The translations under genes were made by a program, and so were the position numbers. A stretch of DNA of 55,435 bases from assembly GCA_902826515.1 (NCBI GenBank), contig CADEFD010000011.1, positions 1 to 55,435 on the forward strand. Reading direction: 5' to 3'. Shown one piece after another: positions 42,597 through 51,397 of the stretch; the stretch's first letter is position 1; the number at the start of each line of letters is the position of its first letter. Origin of the DNA: an uncultured Acidobacteriota bacterium (GTDB lineage Bacteria; Acidobacteriota; Vicinamibacteria; Vicinamibacterales; UBA2999). The notes beneath the pieces were generated by a model. It searched no databases. It was not told the DNA's origin and worked only from the letters and a program-made list of their open reading frames with translations.

Positions 42597-43111
42597 GATG
42601 CCTTGGCCACGCGCACGAGCGCCGGACGCAGCAGCCGCTCACCGAGCCGGTAGCCGCGCCGCAGTTCCGCCAGCACTTCGCCGTCGCGCGCGCCGGGACT
42701 CTCGTCGTAGGCGACCGCCTGATGCACGGTGGGGTCGAAATCGACGCCGGTGGTCTCGACGGGCTGCACGCCGCGCTTGCGCAGCAGGTCGGTCAGCTGC
42801 CGATGGATGAGCTCGATGCCTTCGCGGTACTTCGCCGCCTCGGGCGGCGCCGCCACGCTCAGTGCGCGGTCGAAGTCGTCCACCACGGCGAGCACGTCGT
42901 TGATGAGCTCGGCCGCGGCCCACTCCGCGAACTCGCGGCGCTCGCGTTCGGTGCGTTTGCGGAAGTTGTCGAACTCGGCCGTCTTGCGGAGCAGCCGGTC
43001 GTAGAGGTCGTCGCGCTCGCGCTGCAGCGCGTCGAGCGGCGAGACGGGCTCGGCACCCTCGGGGGCGCCCGGAGGCGTGGCGGACGTATCGGACACAGGA
43101 ATGTCGCTCAT
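42593..43111 (-). CDS. grpE: Nucleotide exchange factor GrpE
   Basis: A 172-residue DnaK exchange factor. An acidic N-terminus leads to the long coiled coil ('[20 protein letters not shown]', '[13 protein letters not shown]'), then the four-helix and beta-wing part: '[15 protein letters not shown]', '[20 protein letters not shown]', and '[20 protein letters not shown]', all GrpE signatures. It follows hrcA by 27 bases and overlaps dnaJ by GTGA. Confidence 0.95.
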   Translation of the reverse strand: MSDIPVSDTSATPPGAPEGAEPVSPLDALQRERDDLYDRLLRKTAEFDNFRKRTERERREFAEWAAAELINDVLAVVDDFDRALSVAAPPEAAKYREGIELIHRQLTDLLRKRGVQPVETTGVDFDPTVHQAVAYDESPGARDGEVLAELRRGYRLGERLLRPALVRVAKAS

Positions 43112-43138
43112 GGCAGTTCGAACCGGACTGGGACGTGC

Positions 43139-44191
43139 CTAGTTTTCGTCGCGCAGGAAGCGCGCCACGGCCACCGCCGCGCCGTCGACGACGCTGATGG
43201 CCCGCGAGTAGTGCATGCGGGTCGGGCCGATGATGCCCACCGCGCCGCGCCGCGCGCCGTCGCCGTAGGCGGCGACGACGAGGCTGCAGCCCCGCAGTTG
43301 CGGATCGTGATGTTCGGCCCCGATGACCACGGCCACGCCGGGTTCTTCGAGATAGGCGTCGAGCAGGCGCACGAGGCGCTGTTTTTCCTCGACCATCTGC
43401 AGCAGCGTGCGCAGGGTCGAGAGCGACACGGGCGTCGCTTCGCCCGAGTCGGCAAGCGACGAGGTGCCGTCGATGAAGACCGACGTCGGCGTGTCGATGC
43501 CTTCGAGCGTGGTGCGCGCCAGCGTGAGCGCGATGGCGCGGAGTTCATCGTAGAGCGTCCGTTCCTGCTCGAGGCGGGCGATGACGGCATCACGCACGTC
43601 GGCGAGCGGCATGCCGCCGAACTCGGCGTTGAGGTAGTTGGCCGCCTGGCTGAGCGCGCTCGGCGGGATCTCCTCGCCGGTGTCGATGACCTTCTGCGAG
43701 ACGTGGTTGCCGCGCGCCACCGTCACGACCAGCACGCGCGAACCCGAAAGCGGCACGAACTCGATGCGCTGGAAGATGGCGTGCTGTTCCGAGGGCGCGA
43801 TGGCGAAGCCGACGTGGTGCGAGAACTCGAAGAGGACGTGCGACGCGCTCGACAGGAGCTGGTCGAAGAGCGGGGCGGCGCCGGCCTGTTCACGCAGCCG
43901 CGCCTCCACACTCGAGGCGTCGCGGGTGGCGCGCCGGGTGTCGAGCAGCATGTCGACGTAGTAGCGGTAGCCGAGGTCGGTGGGGACGCGACCGGCTGAG
44001 GTGTGCGGCTGACGGACGTAGCCCATGTCTTCGAGCTGCGCCAGCACGTTGCGGATCGTGGCCGACGAGACGCTCAGGCCGGCGCGACGGCACAGCGCGG
44101 CCGAGGCGACGGGCTCGCCGGTGTCGATGTAGTCCTTGACCAGGCACGCAAGGACGCGGCGTGTGCGGTCGGACAGGGGCCCCGGAGTCAT
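43139..44191 (-). CDS. hrcA: Heat-inducible transcription repressor HrcA
   Basis: HrcA binds CIRCE and represses chaperone genes until heat titrates GroE away. The 350-residue product has an N-terminal winged helix ('DYIDTGEPVASAALCRRAGL', 'SVSSATIRNVLAQLEDMGYV', 'RQPHTSAGRVPTDLGYRYYV') and a GAF-like core ending 'GIIGPTRMHYSRAISVVDGA'. Its own CIRCE operator lies four bases before the ATG, so it is autoregulated. hrcA-grpE-dnaJ-prmA form one operon. Confidence 0.96.
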   Translation of the reverse strand: MTPGPLSDRTRRVLACLVKDYIDTGEPVASAALCRRAGLSVSSATIRNVLAQLEDMGYVRQPHTSAGRVPTDLGYRYYVDMLLDTRRATRDASSVEARLREQAGAAPLFDQLLSSASHVLFEFSHHVGFAIAPSEQHAIFQRIEFVPLSGSRVLVVTVARGNHVSQKVIDTGEEIPPSALSQAANYLNAEFGGMPLADVRDAVIARLEQERTLYDELRAIALTLARTTLEGIDTPTSVFIDGTSSLADSGEATPVSLSTLRTLLQMVEEKQRLVRLLDAYLEEPGVAVVIGAEHHDPQLRGCSLVVAAYGDGARRGAVGIIGPTRMHYSRAISVVDGAAVAVARFLRDEN

Positions 44192-44195
44192 GGCG

Positions 44196-44222
44196 TTAGC
44201 ACTCGTCAGGTGAGACTGCTAG
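44196..44222 (-). promoter_or_regulatory. CIRCE operator for HrcA
   Basis: TTAGCACTC (44196-44204), nine-base spacer, GACTGCTAG (44214-44222). Consensus is TTAGCACTC-N9-GAGTGCTAA; the left arm is perfect and the right arm has two mismatches. On the coding strand it ends four bases before the hrcA ATG and begins at the predicted transcription start, so repressor binding blocks initiation and the element is also in the mRNA leader. Confidence 0.92.
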
Positions 44223-44227
44223 AGACG

Positions 44228-44233
44228 AGTATA
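44228..44233 (-). promoter_or_regulatory. -10 box of the hrcA operon
   Basis: TATACT on the minus strand, just upstream of CIRCE. It would start transcription at about 44221, within the operator. The -35 region (GAAGCC-like) is poor, as for other promoters in this window. Confidence 0.6.
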
Positions 44234-44267
44234 GCAGAAGCCGCCGGCACGGCTTCCCGGCCGCCGG

Positions 44268-45122
44268 TCAGGACGCGGTCGGGGTGCCCGCCGCCACGAA
44301 CTTCGGTGTCCACTTGAGGGACGCCCCTGCCACGGCCGGGTCGGCTGTGCGCCCGCGGCGCACGGCGATAAGCTCCGCCACGATGCTCACGGCGATTTCC
44401 TGCGGCGTCACCGCCCCGAGGTCGAGGCCGATGGGGGCGTGCACCCGCGTGAAGCGCTCGGGATCGACCCCTTCCGCCATGAGTGCCTCGTACACCCGCG
44501 CCACCTTGGCGCGGCTGCCGATGAGCCCGACGTAGCGCAGGTCGCGGGCGACCACCGCGCGCAGGGCGTCGAGGTCGTGGCGGTGGCCGCGCGTCACGAT
44601 GACCACGTAGGCGCTGGCCGGGATGGTCGCGGCGGCCAGCCAGGCCGGCACGTCGTCCACGATGACCTCGGCGGCCTCGGGGAAGCGCTCGCGGTTGGCG
44701 AACTGCTCGCGGTCGTCCACGACGTTCACGAGGAACCCCGACTCGTGCGCGAACTTGCCGAGGTAGTAGCCGACGTGGCCGGCGCCGATGATGTAGACGG
44801 CCGGCGACGGTTCGATCGGCTCGATGAAGACTTCCATCTGCCCACCGCAGACGAGGCCGTTTTCCTGCGCGAAGTCGTCGTCGAGTTCGTACTTCACGCG
44901 TGCCGGCTTGCGCGACTCGAGCGAGGCGCGCGCCTTCCAGAAGGCGTCGTTCTCGTAGCAGCCGCCGCCGATCGTGCCGACAGTGCGCCCGTCGGCGAAG
45001 ACGAGCATCTTGGCGCCGACACGCTGCGGCGTCGAACCATTGGTGGCGACGATGGTGACGAGCGCCACGTCTTCCGCGCGCTTCATCGCCTCGCCGAGGG
45101 CCGCGAAGACTTCCTGATTCAT
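44268..45122 (-). CDS. XdhC/CoxI family molybdenum-enzyme maturation protein
   Basis: XdhC proteins bind molybdenum cofactor, promote its sulfuration, and insert it into xanthine dehydrogenase-family enzymes. The 284-residue product has an N-terminal XdhC/CoxI domain ('VALVTIVATNGSTPQRVGAK', 'GTIGGGCYENDAFWKARASL', 'CGGQMEVFIEPI') and a Rossmann domain ('VYIIGAGHVGYYLGKFAHES', 'VVIVTRGHRHDLDALRAVV', 'YVGLIGSRAKVARVYEAL', 'PIGLDLGAVTPQEIAVSIVA'). The conserved Cys in GGGCYE is present. No molybdo-enzyme subunit is nearby, so the client is elsewhere. It lies 16 bases after the PBP gene on the same strand. Confidence 0.9.
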   Translation of the reverse strand: MNQEVFAALGEAMKRAEDVALVTIVATNGSTPQRVGAKMLVFADGRTVGTIGGGCYENDAFWKARASLESRKPARVKYELDDDFAQENGLVCGGQMEVFIEPIEPSPAVYIIGAGHVGYYLGKFAHESGFLVNVVDDREQFANRERFPEAAEVIVDDVPAWLAAATIPASAYVVIVTRGHRHDLDALRAVVARDLRYVGLIGSRAKVARVYEALMAEGVDPERFTRVHAPIGLDLGAVTPQEIAVSIVAELIAVRRGRTADPAVAGASLKWTPKFVAAGTPTAS

Positions 45123-45138
45123 CGGTGTGCCCCGATTA

Positions 45139-47460
45139 TCACTGAAACTGGTGCAGCGGGCACCACGTGGCCGGTTCGGTGCCGGCGAGGAAGGCCTCGG
45201 TGGCCACCCGGGGGCAGCCCGGCAGGGCCAGATGGCCGGTATCGCGGTCGATCTCCAGCTGAACGATGCCCGGCGGCGGCGTGAAGGGCACGTTCGGCCG
45301 TCCGGCGAGCGCCCGCTTCATGAAGGCCGTCCAGATCGGCAGCGCCGACTGGGCGCCGCTCAGGCCGAGGACCTGGTTGTCGTCGAGCCCCACCCAGACG
45401 ACGGCGAGCAGTTCCGGCGTGAACCCCACGAACCAGGCATCGCGCAGGTCGTTGGTGGTGCCGGTCTTGCCGGCGGCGTCGAGCGCGAAGCCGGCGGCGC
45501 GGGCGGAGGCCGCCGTGCCCTCGTTGAGCACGCTGCGCATCATGTTCGTCACGAGGTAGGTCACCGCCGGGTCGGCGACCGTGCGGCTCTTCTGCGCCGG
45601 CAACGCGCGGTCGGCGCCGCCGCTCACGACGCGGCTGATGGCGCGCAGCGGCCGCTGGGCGCCGAGTGTCGCGAAGGTGGTGAAGGCTTCGGCCACCTCG
45701 AGCGGCGTGAGCTCGAAGACGCCGAGGGCGATCGAGGGATAACCGCGCAACGGCGTCTTGCCGAGCCCGGTGCGCGTCCACATCGACGCCACGGTCGAGA
45801 AGCCGGCCTGCTCGGCCACCTTGATGGCGGCGATGTTGCGCGAGAGCGCGAGCGCCCGGCGCAGCGTGATCATGCCGTCGTATTCGCCGTCGTAGTTGCC
45901 GGGCGTCCAGTCACCTTCGGCGGCCGTCCAGGTCGTGGGTTCGTCGAGCACGAGCGAGGCCGGCGTCACGTCCGTGCGTCCGTCGCGCGCGGCCTGGTCG
46001 AACGCCGCGAGGTAGACGAACGGCTTGAAGACGGACCCCGGCTGGCGGCGCGCGCCGGTGACGCGGTTGAACTGCGACTGGTTGTACGACCGTCCGCCGA
46101 CGAGCGCCAGTACCTCGCCCGTGCGCGGATCCACGGCGATGAGCGCGGCCTGCGGGCGCACGGTGCGTTTGCGCTTGGCGAGTGTCTCGTCCACGGCGGC
46201 GAGGCCCGTGCGCACCGCATCCTGGGCGGCTCGCTGGAGGTTGATGTCGAGCGTCGTGTAGACCTCGAGCGTGGTGTCGCGGCCGACCAGGCCGGGCAGC
46301 GCCGCATCGAGTGCGTCGGCAACGTAATCGACGAAGTAGGGCGCCTCGAAATCGAGGGCGCGGGCGGCGGCCTGGAGCGGCTCGGCGCGTGCCGCCTCGA
46401 GCCCGGCGTCAGGGAGGTAGCCGGCATCGTGCATCGCCTGCAGCACGACATCACGGCGCTCCTTCGCGCGTGTCAGGCTGGCGAACGGCGAGTGATTGCC
46501 GGGCGACTGGATGACGCCGGCAATGAGCGCGCCTTCCGCGACCGTGAGGTTGCTGAGGTCCTTCGCGAAATAGGTGCGCGCGGCAGCGGCCACGCCGTGG
46601 AGCGCGAACGAGCCGCGGTGACCGAGGTAGACCTCGTTCAGATAGAGCTCGAGGATCTCTTCCTTCGTGGCGCGGGTCTCGAGCACCACCGCCATGAACT
46701 GCTCGAGCAGCTTGCGGCGGATCGAGCGGCGGCCCGACTGCGCCTCCTCGGCCATTTCTTCGGTAAGGAAGAAGTTGCGCGCCAGCTGCTGCGTGATGGT
46801 GCTCGCGCCCGACAGATAGCCGCGCGTGCCGCGCAGGTTCGTCACGAGGGCGCCGACCATGCGGATCGGATCGACGCCGGGATGCTGATAGAAGCGGCGG
46901 TCTTCGATGGCGAGCACGGCCTGCTGCACGTGGGCGGGAATCGCCGCGAGCGGCACGCGGCGGCGCCGCTCGCGCGTGGGCGTGACGAGGCCGCTCAGCA
47001 GCGGCGGATCGAGCGCCACCTCGTTCACGCGCGTGTCGCCGACGACGACCCGCGTAATGACCGGCGGCGTGGCGCTCGCGGGACGGTCCGCCTCGGGCGG
47101 CGCCCATTCGAGGCGCACGGTGCGGCCGGCGTGGCGTCCGCCCCGCGGCACCACGACGACGAGGTCACGCGTGGCGGTGAACTCGCCGCCCTCGCGCGGC
47201 GTCTCACGGGCCGTGTAGCCGAGGTCGTTCAGCCGCTGCACGACATCGTCGCTGGCGAGCGTGAGTCCAGGGCGCAGCGTCAGCGGCCGCCCGTACACGC
47301 GCGGAATCGTGCGGACGCGTTCGCCCTGGAGCCGCGCTTCGACGAGCAGCGAGAACTGCCCGTAGTAGTAGCCGGCCATGCCGGCAGCGACGAAGACGGG
47401 CGTTGCGATCGCGGCGGCGAGGAACCGTGTCCAGCGCCGGCGGGGGAGCCACCACCACAT
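45139..47460 (-). CDS. Bifunctional class A penicillin-binding protein (PBP1-type)
   Basis: A 773-residue peptidoglycan synthase. The N-terminus has a short basic cytoplasmic part and one membrane anchor (FLAAAIATPVFVAAGMAGYYY). A UB2H-like region ('RVYGRPLTLRPG', 'VVQRLNDLGYTAR') resembles PBP1b. The glycosyltransferase (GT51) domain follows: 'AIEDRRFYQHPGVDPIRMVG', 'GASTITQQLARNFFLTEEMA', 'KEEILELYLNEVYLGHRGSF'. The transpeptidase has its catalytic Ser in 'RRQPGSVFKPFVYLAAF' (SxxK), 'ALSRNIAAIKVA' (SxN) and 'DAAGKTGTTNDLRDAWFVGF' (KTG). Both active sites look intact. ATG 47460 opens on the WWWLPRRR anchor, 14 bases after the bshC stop. Confidence 0.93.
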   Translation of the reverse strand: MWWWLPRRRWTRFLAAAIATPVFVAAGMAGYYYGQFSLLVEARLQGERVRTIPRVYGRPLTLRPGLTLASDDVVQRLNDLGYTARETPREGGEFTATRDLVVVVPRGGRHAGRTVRLEWAPPEADRPASATPPVITRVVVGDTRVNEVALDPPLLSGLVTPTRERRRRVPLAAIPAHVQQAVLAIEDRRFYQHPGVDPIRMVGALVTNLRGTRGYLSGASTITQQLARNFFLTEEMAEEAQSGRRSIRRKLLEQFMAVVLETRATKEEILELYLNEVYLGHRGSFALHGVAAAARTYFAKDLSNLTVAEGALIAGVIQSPGNHSPFASLTRAKERRDVVLQAMHDAGYLPDAGLEAARAEPLQAAARALDFEAPYFVDYVADALDAALPGLVGRDTTLEVYTTLDINLQRAAQDAVRTGLAAVDETLAKRKRTVRPQAALIAVDPRTGEVLALVGGRSYNQSQFNRVTGARRQPGSVFKPFVYLAAFDQAARDGRTDVTPASLVLDEPTTWTAAEGDWTPGNYDGEYDGMITLRRALALSRNIAAIKVAEQAGFSTVASMWTRTGLGKTPLRGYPSIALGVFELTPLEVAEAFTTFATLGAQRPLRAISRVVSGGADRALPAQKSRTVADPAVTYLVTNMMRSVLNEGTAASARAAGFALDAAGKTGTTNDLRDAWFVGFTPELLAVVWVGLDDNQVLGLSGAQSALPIWTAFMKRALAGRPNVPFTPPPGIVQLEIDRDTGHLALPGCPRVATEAFLAGTEPATWCPLHQFQ

Positions 47461-47474
47461 CGCGGACGGCCGGC

Positions 47475-49130
47475 TCAGATCGTGAGCACCCAGTGATGGG
47501 CGTGATCGACGGGCAGCAGATCGACCAGCCGGTCCACGGCGGCCGGGCCGTAGCGGTTGAGCAGCCACACGGCGCCCACCTCACGCTCCTGCGGCTGTCC
47601 GTTCGGGAAGAGCTGGCCCTGCGTGCGGTGGAACTGGCGGCGCAGGGTCTCGTCCTTGCGCTTGGCGGCGTGGATGACCTTGCCATGCAGCGACTGCAAA
47701 TCGTGCTGCATCTTGCCGAGCGTGGACTTCGCCGCGCCTTCGAGTGTGCTGTCGACGAGGCTGGCGGCGCGCGTCACGGCATCGAGCTTCTCGCCGATGG
47801 CCGCCGTCGCCTCCGCGAAGCTGCGGTCGATCTCCGGCGGCAGCTGGCGCTCGAGCAAGTGGTTGAGCGTCAGGTCGTCGCGCCGCTGATAGCCCGCAAA
47901 CGGCACGTCGATTTTGCCGAGCGTGCGCAGCGTGGAGGAATCCACCACCGATGCCGACGCGCGCGGCATGATGAGCGGCATCGGCACGCCGAAGTGGGCG
48001 TAGACGTCCTTGAGCTGGCCGAGATACGCCAGTTCGGCCGGACCACCCACGTAACAGATGGTGGGGAAGATCGTGTCCTGCACGAGCGGGCGCAGCAGCA
48101 CGTTCGGACTGAAGCGTTCGGGATGCGCCGCGGCGAGGGCGACGAGTTCGGCGAGCGGCATCTCGCGGTCGCCGACGACGGCGGTGCCGTCGTGCCAGCG
48201 GATGGCTTCGCGCGCGCCGTTCATCAGGAAGAGCGGCGCGGAGTGTTCGACGGCGGCAACCTGCGCGTGATAGCCGAGCTGTTCGAGGCGGCTGCCGGCC
48301 TCGGCGGCCAGTTGCGACGTGCGGCCCGGCGTTTCGAGAGCGCGCGCGAAGAGCGACGCGGCGAGCGGCTTGGTGGCCGGATCGGCGGCGTCGTAGACGA
48401 CGAGGCCGTAGCGGCCGAGCATGTGTTCGAGCACGCGGCCGAACGCGGCTGACATCGTGCGTCCGGGCGCGTAGGCGTCGGCGAGCATCGCCAGCACGTC
48501 GGCCGTGAATTCCGTGGCCGGCAGCACCGCCCTGAGGGCGTCGACGGCGGCCTGACCCTGCCCCTCGACCACGAGCCGCGCGATCGAGCGGTCGCCGGCC
48601 CCCTCGAGCGCACCGAGCTGGACGGTGTGCGCCTGCTGCTCGTCGTCGAGCACCGTACAGCCGCGCACTTCCTCCCAGTCGTGGTCCTCGGAGTCGATCC
48701 AGAACACCGGCACCGCGCGCACGCCGCGCTCGGCGGTGACGGTGCGGGCGAGCTTGATGGCGGTGATGGCCTTGTGGAGCGTGTAGAGCGGGCCGCCGAA
48801 GAGCCCGGCCTGCTGGCCGGTGATGACGGCCACGGTGGTCGGGTCGGCGAACGCGGCCGAGGCGGCGAGTGCTTCCGGCGGCGCCCCGCGGTCGCGCTGC
48901 TGCGCGGCGAGGAGGGCGGCCAGCTGCGGCGTGGCCCGCAGCGGTCCGGCGTGCACGCGCGTGATGACGTCCGCCCAGGCGGCGTCCTCCTGCGGGTTGC
49001 CGGGGTAAAAGGGGGCGAGTCCGTCGAACGCGAACGCGTAATCGGCCGCGAGGCGGCGAATCCACGGCAGCTGACGGAGATCGATGGCGAGAGTGCCCGC
49101 CGACGGCGCGGGAGCGGAAGGTGACGACAC
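47475..49130 (-). CDS. bshC: Bacillithiol biosynthesis cysteine-adding enzyme BshC
   Basis: BshC is the proposed ligase that adds cysteine to glucosaminyl-malate in bacillithiol synthesis. Recognisable blocks are 'VAVITGQQAGLFGGPLYTLH', 'KAITAIKLARTV', 'VPVFWIDSEDHDWEEVRGC', 'SPNVLLRPLVQDTIFPTICY', 'VGGPAELAYLGQLKDVYAHF' and 'MPRASASVVDS', followed by a coiled coil. The 551-residue form from GTG 49130 matches the usual ~540 residues. A longer frame to 49214 would run into the opposing gene's start. bshA and bshB are not in the window. A TTGACA hexamer lies 34 bases upstream. Confidence 0.88.
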   Translation of the reverse strand: MSSPSAPAPSAGTLAIDLRQLPWIRRLAADYAFAFDGLAPFYPGNPQEDAAWADVITRVHAGPLRATPQLAALLAAQQRDRGAPPEALAASAAFADPTTVAVITGQQAGLFGGPLYTLHKAITAIKLARTVTAERGVRAVPVFWIDSEDHDWEEVRGCTVLDDEQQAHTVQLGALEGAGDRSIARLVVEGQGQAAVDALRAVLPATEFTADVLAMLADAYAPGRTMSAAFGRVLEHMLGRYGLVVYDAADPATKPLAASLFARALETPGRTSQLAAEAGSRLEQLGYHAQVAAVEHSAPLFLMNGAREAIRWHDGTAVVGDREMPLAELVALAAAHPERFSPNVLLRPLVQDTIFPTICYVGGPAELAYLGQLKDVYAHFGVPMPLIMPRASASVVDSSTLRTLGKIDVPFAGYQRRDDLTLNHLLERQLPPEIDRSFAEATAAIGEKLDAVTRAASLVDSTLEGAAKSTLGKMQHDLQSLHGKVIHAAKRKDETLRRQFHRTQGQLFPNGQPQEREVGAVWLLNRYGPAAVDRLVDLLPVDHAHHWVLTI

Positions 49131-49163
49131 CGGACGGCTACTGTTGCAGACGGCTGCGCGGGG

Positions 49164-49169
49164 TGTCAA
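49164..49169 (-). promoter_or_regulatory. Consensus -35 (TTGACA) before bshC
   Basis: A perfect TTGACA on the minus strand in the bshC/pseudokinase gap. The hexamer 17 bases downstream is CAACAG, a poor -10. It supports the GTG at 49130 as the bshC start. Confidence 0.4.
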
Positions 49170-49204
49170 CCAGTGATCGCGCGTGAGCACGGACGGGAAG
49201 CTGC

Positions 49205-51397
49205 GTGCTAACATACCGACCGCCCCAATCGATCGCGTTCCGCGTCGAGGAGTTCACCACACTGACCGAGGACCGCCTCCAGTTCGACGGCCCCCGTGCG
49301 ACTTACGGTCGCTTCCGCATCCTGCATCAGATCGGTGCCGGCAGCGTCGGCCCGGTATTCCGTGGCGAAGACGGGGAGACCCGCGACCCGGTCGTCATCA
49401 AGGTCATCCGTGTCGGGCTGCCGCCGGAGCGTGTGGCCGTCGTGGCCGCGGCGCTCGCCGCCCTGCGCGACCGCCTGCCGTCGCACCCGGCCCTGACGCC
49501 GCTCCTCGACACCGGCGTCGTCGATGTCGAGCCTTTCATCGTCAGCCCCTTCATCGACGGCGATTCGCTCGACGTCGCGCTGCGGGAGTTCGGGCCCGCG
49601 AACATGGCCGATGCGCTGCCGCGCCTGCGCGCGCTCGCCGACGCCATGGACGCCGCCGCCGCGGTGGGCGTCGCCCACGGCAGCCTGCACCTGCGCGACA
49701 TCGTCGTTTCGGTGGATGAAACAGTGCTGACCGGCATGGGCGTCGCCGCGGTGCTCGAGCGCGTCGGGGTACGCCCGCCGGTGCGCCGGCCCTACTGCGC
49801 ACCGGAAGTGGCGCTGGGCCACGGCATCAGCCCGGCCGCGGACCAGTACGCCCTGGCCGCCATCGCCCACGAATGGCTGAGCGGCCGCCGCCTCTCAGGC
49901 AGCGGTGCGGCCGGATTCCAGGTGCCGGCGGTGTCGGAGGCCGGCGCCGAGGCCCTGCATGCGGTGTTCGCGCGCGCCATGCACGAGTCGCCCGAGAGCC
50001 GCTACCCGACGGTGTCGGCGTTCGTGGACGCGATCGCCGACCTGGCGGGCCATGCGGCGCCGCGCTCGAAGACGAGCCGCCGGGCGCCCCTGGTGGACGC
50101 GCCGCGTCTGTCGTTCGACGAACCGGCCGACACGCCCGAGCACGACGACATCGTGCCCGCCGAGGCGCCGCCGCCTGCGGTCATCGACGCGCCCGACCCG
50201 CTCGACACGCCGCTCATCCTCACGCCCTCACCGGCCGCCATGGCGTGGGAGCCCGACGTCGCCGTGCCCGCCGCGCCGCGTCCGTTCGACGCGCTCGACG
50301 ACGAGGAGCCGGAGGCGTCAGCAGTGCACGTGGCGTCCGACGACGCCGTGGCGTCCGCGAACGACGACTGGGACGTCTCGCCGGCGGACCCGGACCCTGA
50401 GCCACACGCCGATGAGGCGGGGCCGGAGCCGGACGAGGCACCGGGCTCCCGCGGCGCCTGGACCACATGGGCGGCGGTGCTCGTCATCGCGACGCTGGCG
50501 GCCGTCGGCGGCGGATGGGCGCTGCTGCGCTGGGGCACGCCGTCATCGGTCGGTGTGTCCACGGCCGCCACCGGAAGCGCTGACACACCGGCGCCGCCCG
50601 CCGACCCGGCACCCGAGACGCCGGCCGCCGTGATTCCGTCCGCGCCGCCGGCGGCCGCCGTGCCCGTCCCCGTGCCGCCCACGGCTGCGGCAGAGGGCGC
50701 CGCGCCCCCGGCGACGTTGGCCGCACCGCCCCCGGCGGCTCCCGCAACACCTCGGGCCGCCGCGCCGCCCGCCACGCCGCGGCGCGCGGTCGCGCCGCCC
50801 GCCGCGAAGGCCCCGGCGGCCCGCCAGAGCTCGCGCCCGGCGCCGAAAGTCACGCCGGCGCCGCGCCGGGCCACGCCGGCGCGGCCCCCGGCCCGTCCGG
50901 CGGCCGCGGCCGCGAACGCCGCGCCCGGACGCCTGCTCGTACGCTCCACGCCGGGGGGCGCGGAGGTATTCGTGAACGGCGAGCGCCGCGGCGTGACGCC
51001 GCTGGCGCTGCGCGACCTGGCCTTCGGCGCCTACGCCGTGCGCGTCGTGCGCGCCGGCTTCGCGCCGGTGGACGAGCGCGTCGTCATCGACGCCGGACGG
51101 CCCGCGCGCTCACTCGAACTGGCGCTCGCGCGCGCGTCGGCCGCCGTCGCTCCGGCGCCTGCCGAGGCGCCGGCCCCGGGGAGTCTCATTGTCGAGAGCC
51201 GGCCCGCCGGCGCGCGAGTTCTCGTCGACGGCGCCGACATCGGCGTGACGCCGGTGACCGTGCCGAGTCTCGCGGCTGGTCCGCACACGGTGCGCATCGA
51301 ACGCGCCGGCTATGTTTCCATCACGACCACGGCACGCATCGAGGCCCGCACCCGGGCCCGCGTGGCCGTCACGCTCACGGCGGAAAGGCCTCGATAG
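49205..51397 (+). CDS. Transmembrane pseudokinase with two C-terminal PEGA domains
   Basis: A 730-residue protein. The N-terminal kinase-like domain (~34-285) has 'YGRFRILHQIGAGSVGPVFR' and keeps the VIK Lys (~66), the APE ('YCAPEVALGHG') and the F-helix Asp ('DQYALAAIAHEWLSGR'). HRD, however, is HGS (~158-160), the Asn of HRDxxxxN is Asp, and DFG is GMG (~177-179). Both catalytic aspartates are lost, so it should not transfer phosphate. An acidic linker (~300-415), one membrane helix (TWAAVLVIATLAAVGGGWAL, ~421-440) and a Pro/Ala-rich spacer follow. Two PEGA domains lie outside ('RLLVRSTPGGAEVFVNGERR', 'SLIVESRPAGARVLVDGADI'). It may be a signal or scaffold receptor. GTG 49205 is likely but poorly supported. 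Confidence 0.85.
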   Translation: MLTYRPPQSIAFRVEEFTTLTEDRLQFDGPRATYGRFRILHQIGAGSVGPVFRGEDGETRDPVVIKVIRVGLPPERVAVVAAALAALRDRLPSHPALTPLLDTGVVDVEPFIVSPFIDGDSLDVALREFGPANMADALPRLRALADAMDAAAAVGVAHGSLHLRDIVVSVDETVLTGMGVAAVLERVGVRPPVRRPYCAPEVALGHGISPAADQYALAAIAHEWLSGRRLSGSGAAGFQVPAVSEAGAEALHAVFARAMHESPESRYPTVSAFVDAIADLAGHAAPRSKTSRRAPLVDAPRLSFDEPADTPEHDDIVPAEAPPPAVIDAPDPLDTPLILTPSPAAMAWEPDVAVPAAPRPFDALDDEEPEASAVHVASDDAVASANDDWDVSPADPDPEPHADEAGPEPDEAPGSRGAWTTWAAVLVIATLAAVGGGWALLRWGTPSSVGVSTAATGSADTPAPPADPAPETPAAVIPSAPPAAAVPVPVPPTAAAEGAAPPATLAAPPPAAPATPRAAAPPATPRRAVAPPAAKAPAARQSSRPAPKVTPAPRRATPARPPARPAAAAANAAPGRLLVRSTPGGAEVFVNGERRGVTPLALRDLAFGAYAVRVVRAGFAPVDERVVIDAGRPARSLELALARASAAVAPAPAEAPAPGSLIVESRPAGARVLVDGADIGVTPVTVPSLAAGPHTVRIERAGYVSITTTARIEARTRARVAVTLTAERPR

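Noticed and set aside
50580..50930. Pro/Ala tandem-like DNA in the pseudokinase spacer
   Set aside because: Low-complexity coding sequence for a flexible linker, without an exact repeat unit; not a satellite or CRISPR-like array.
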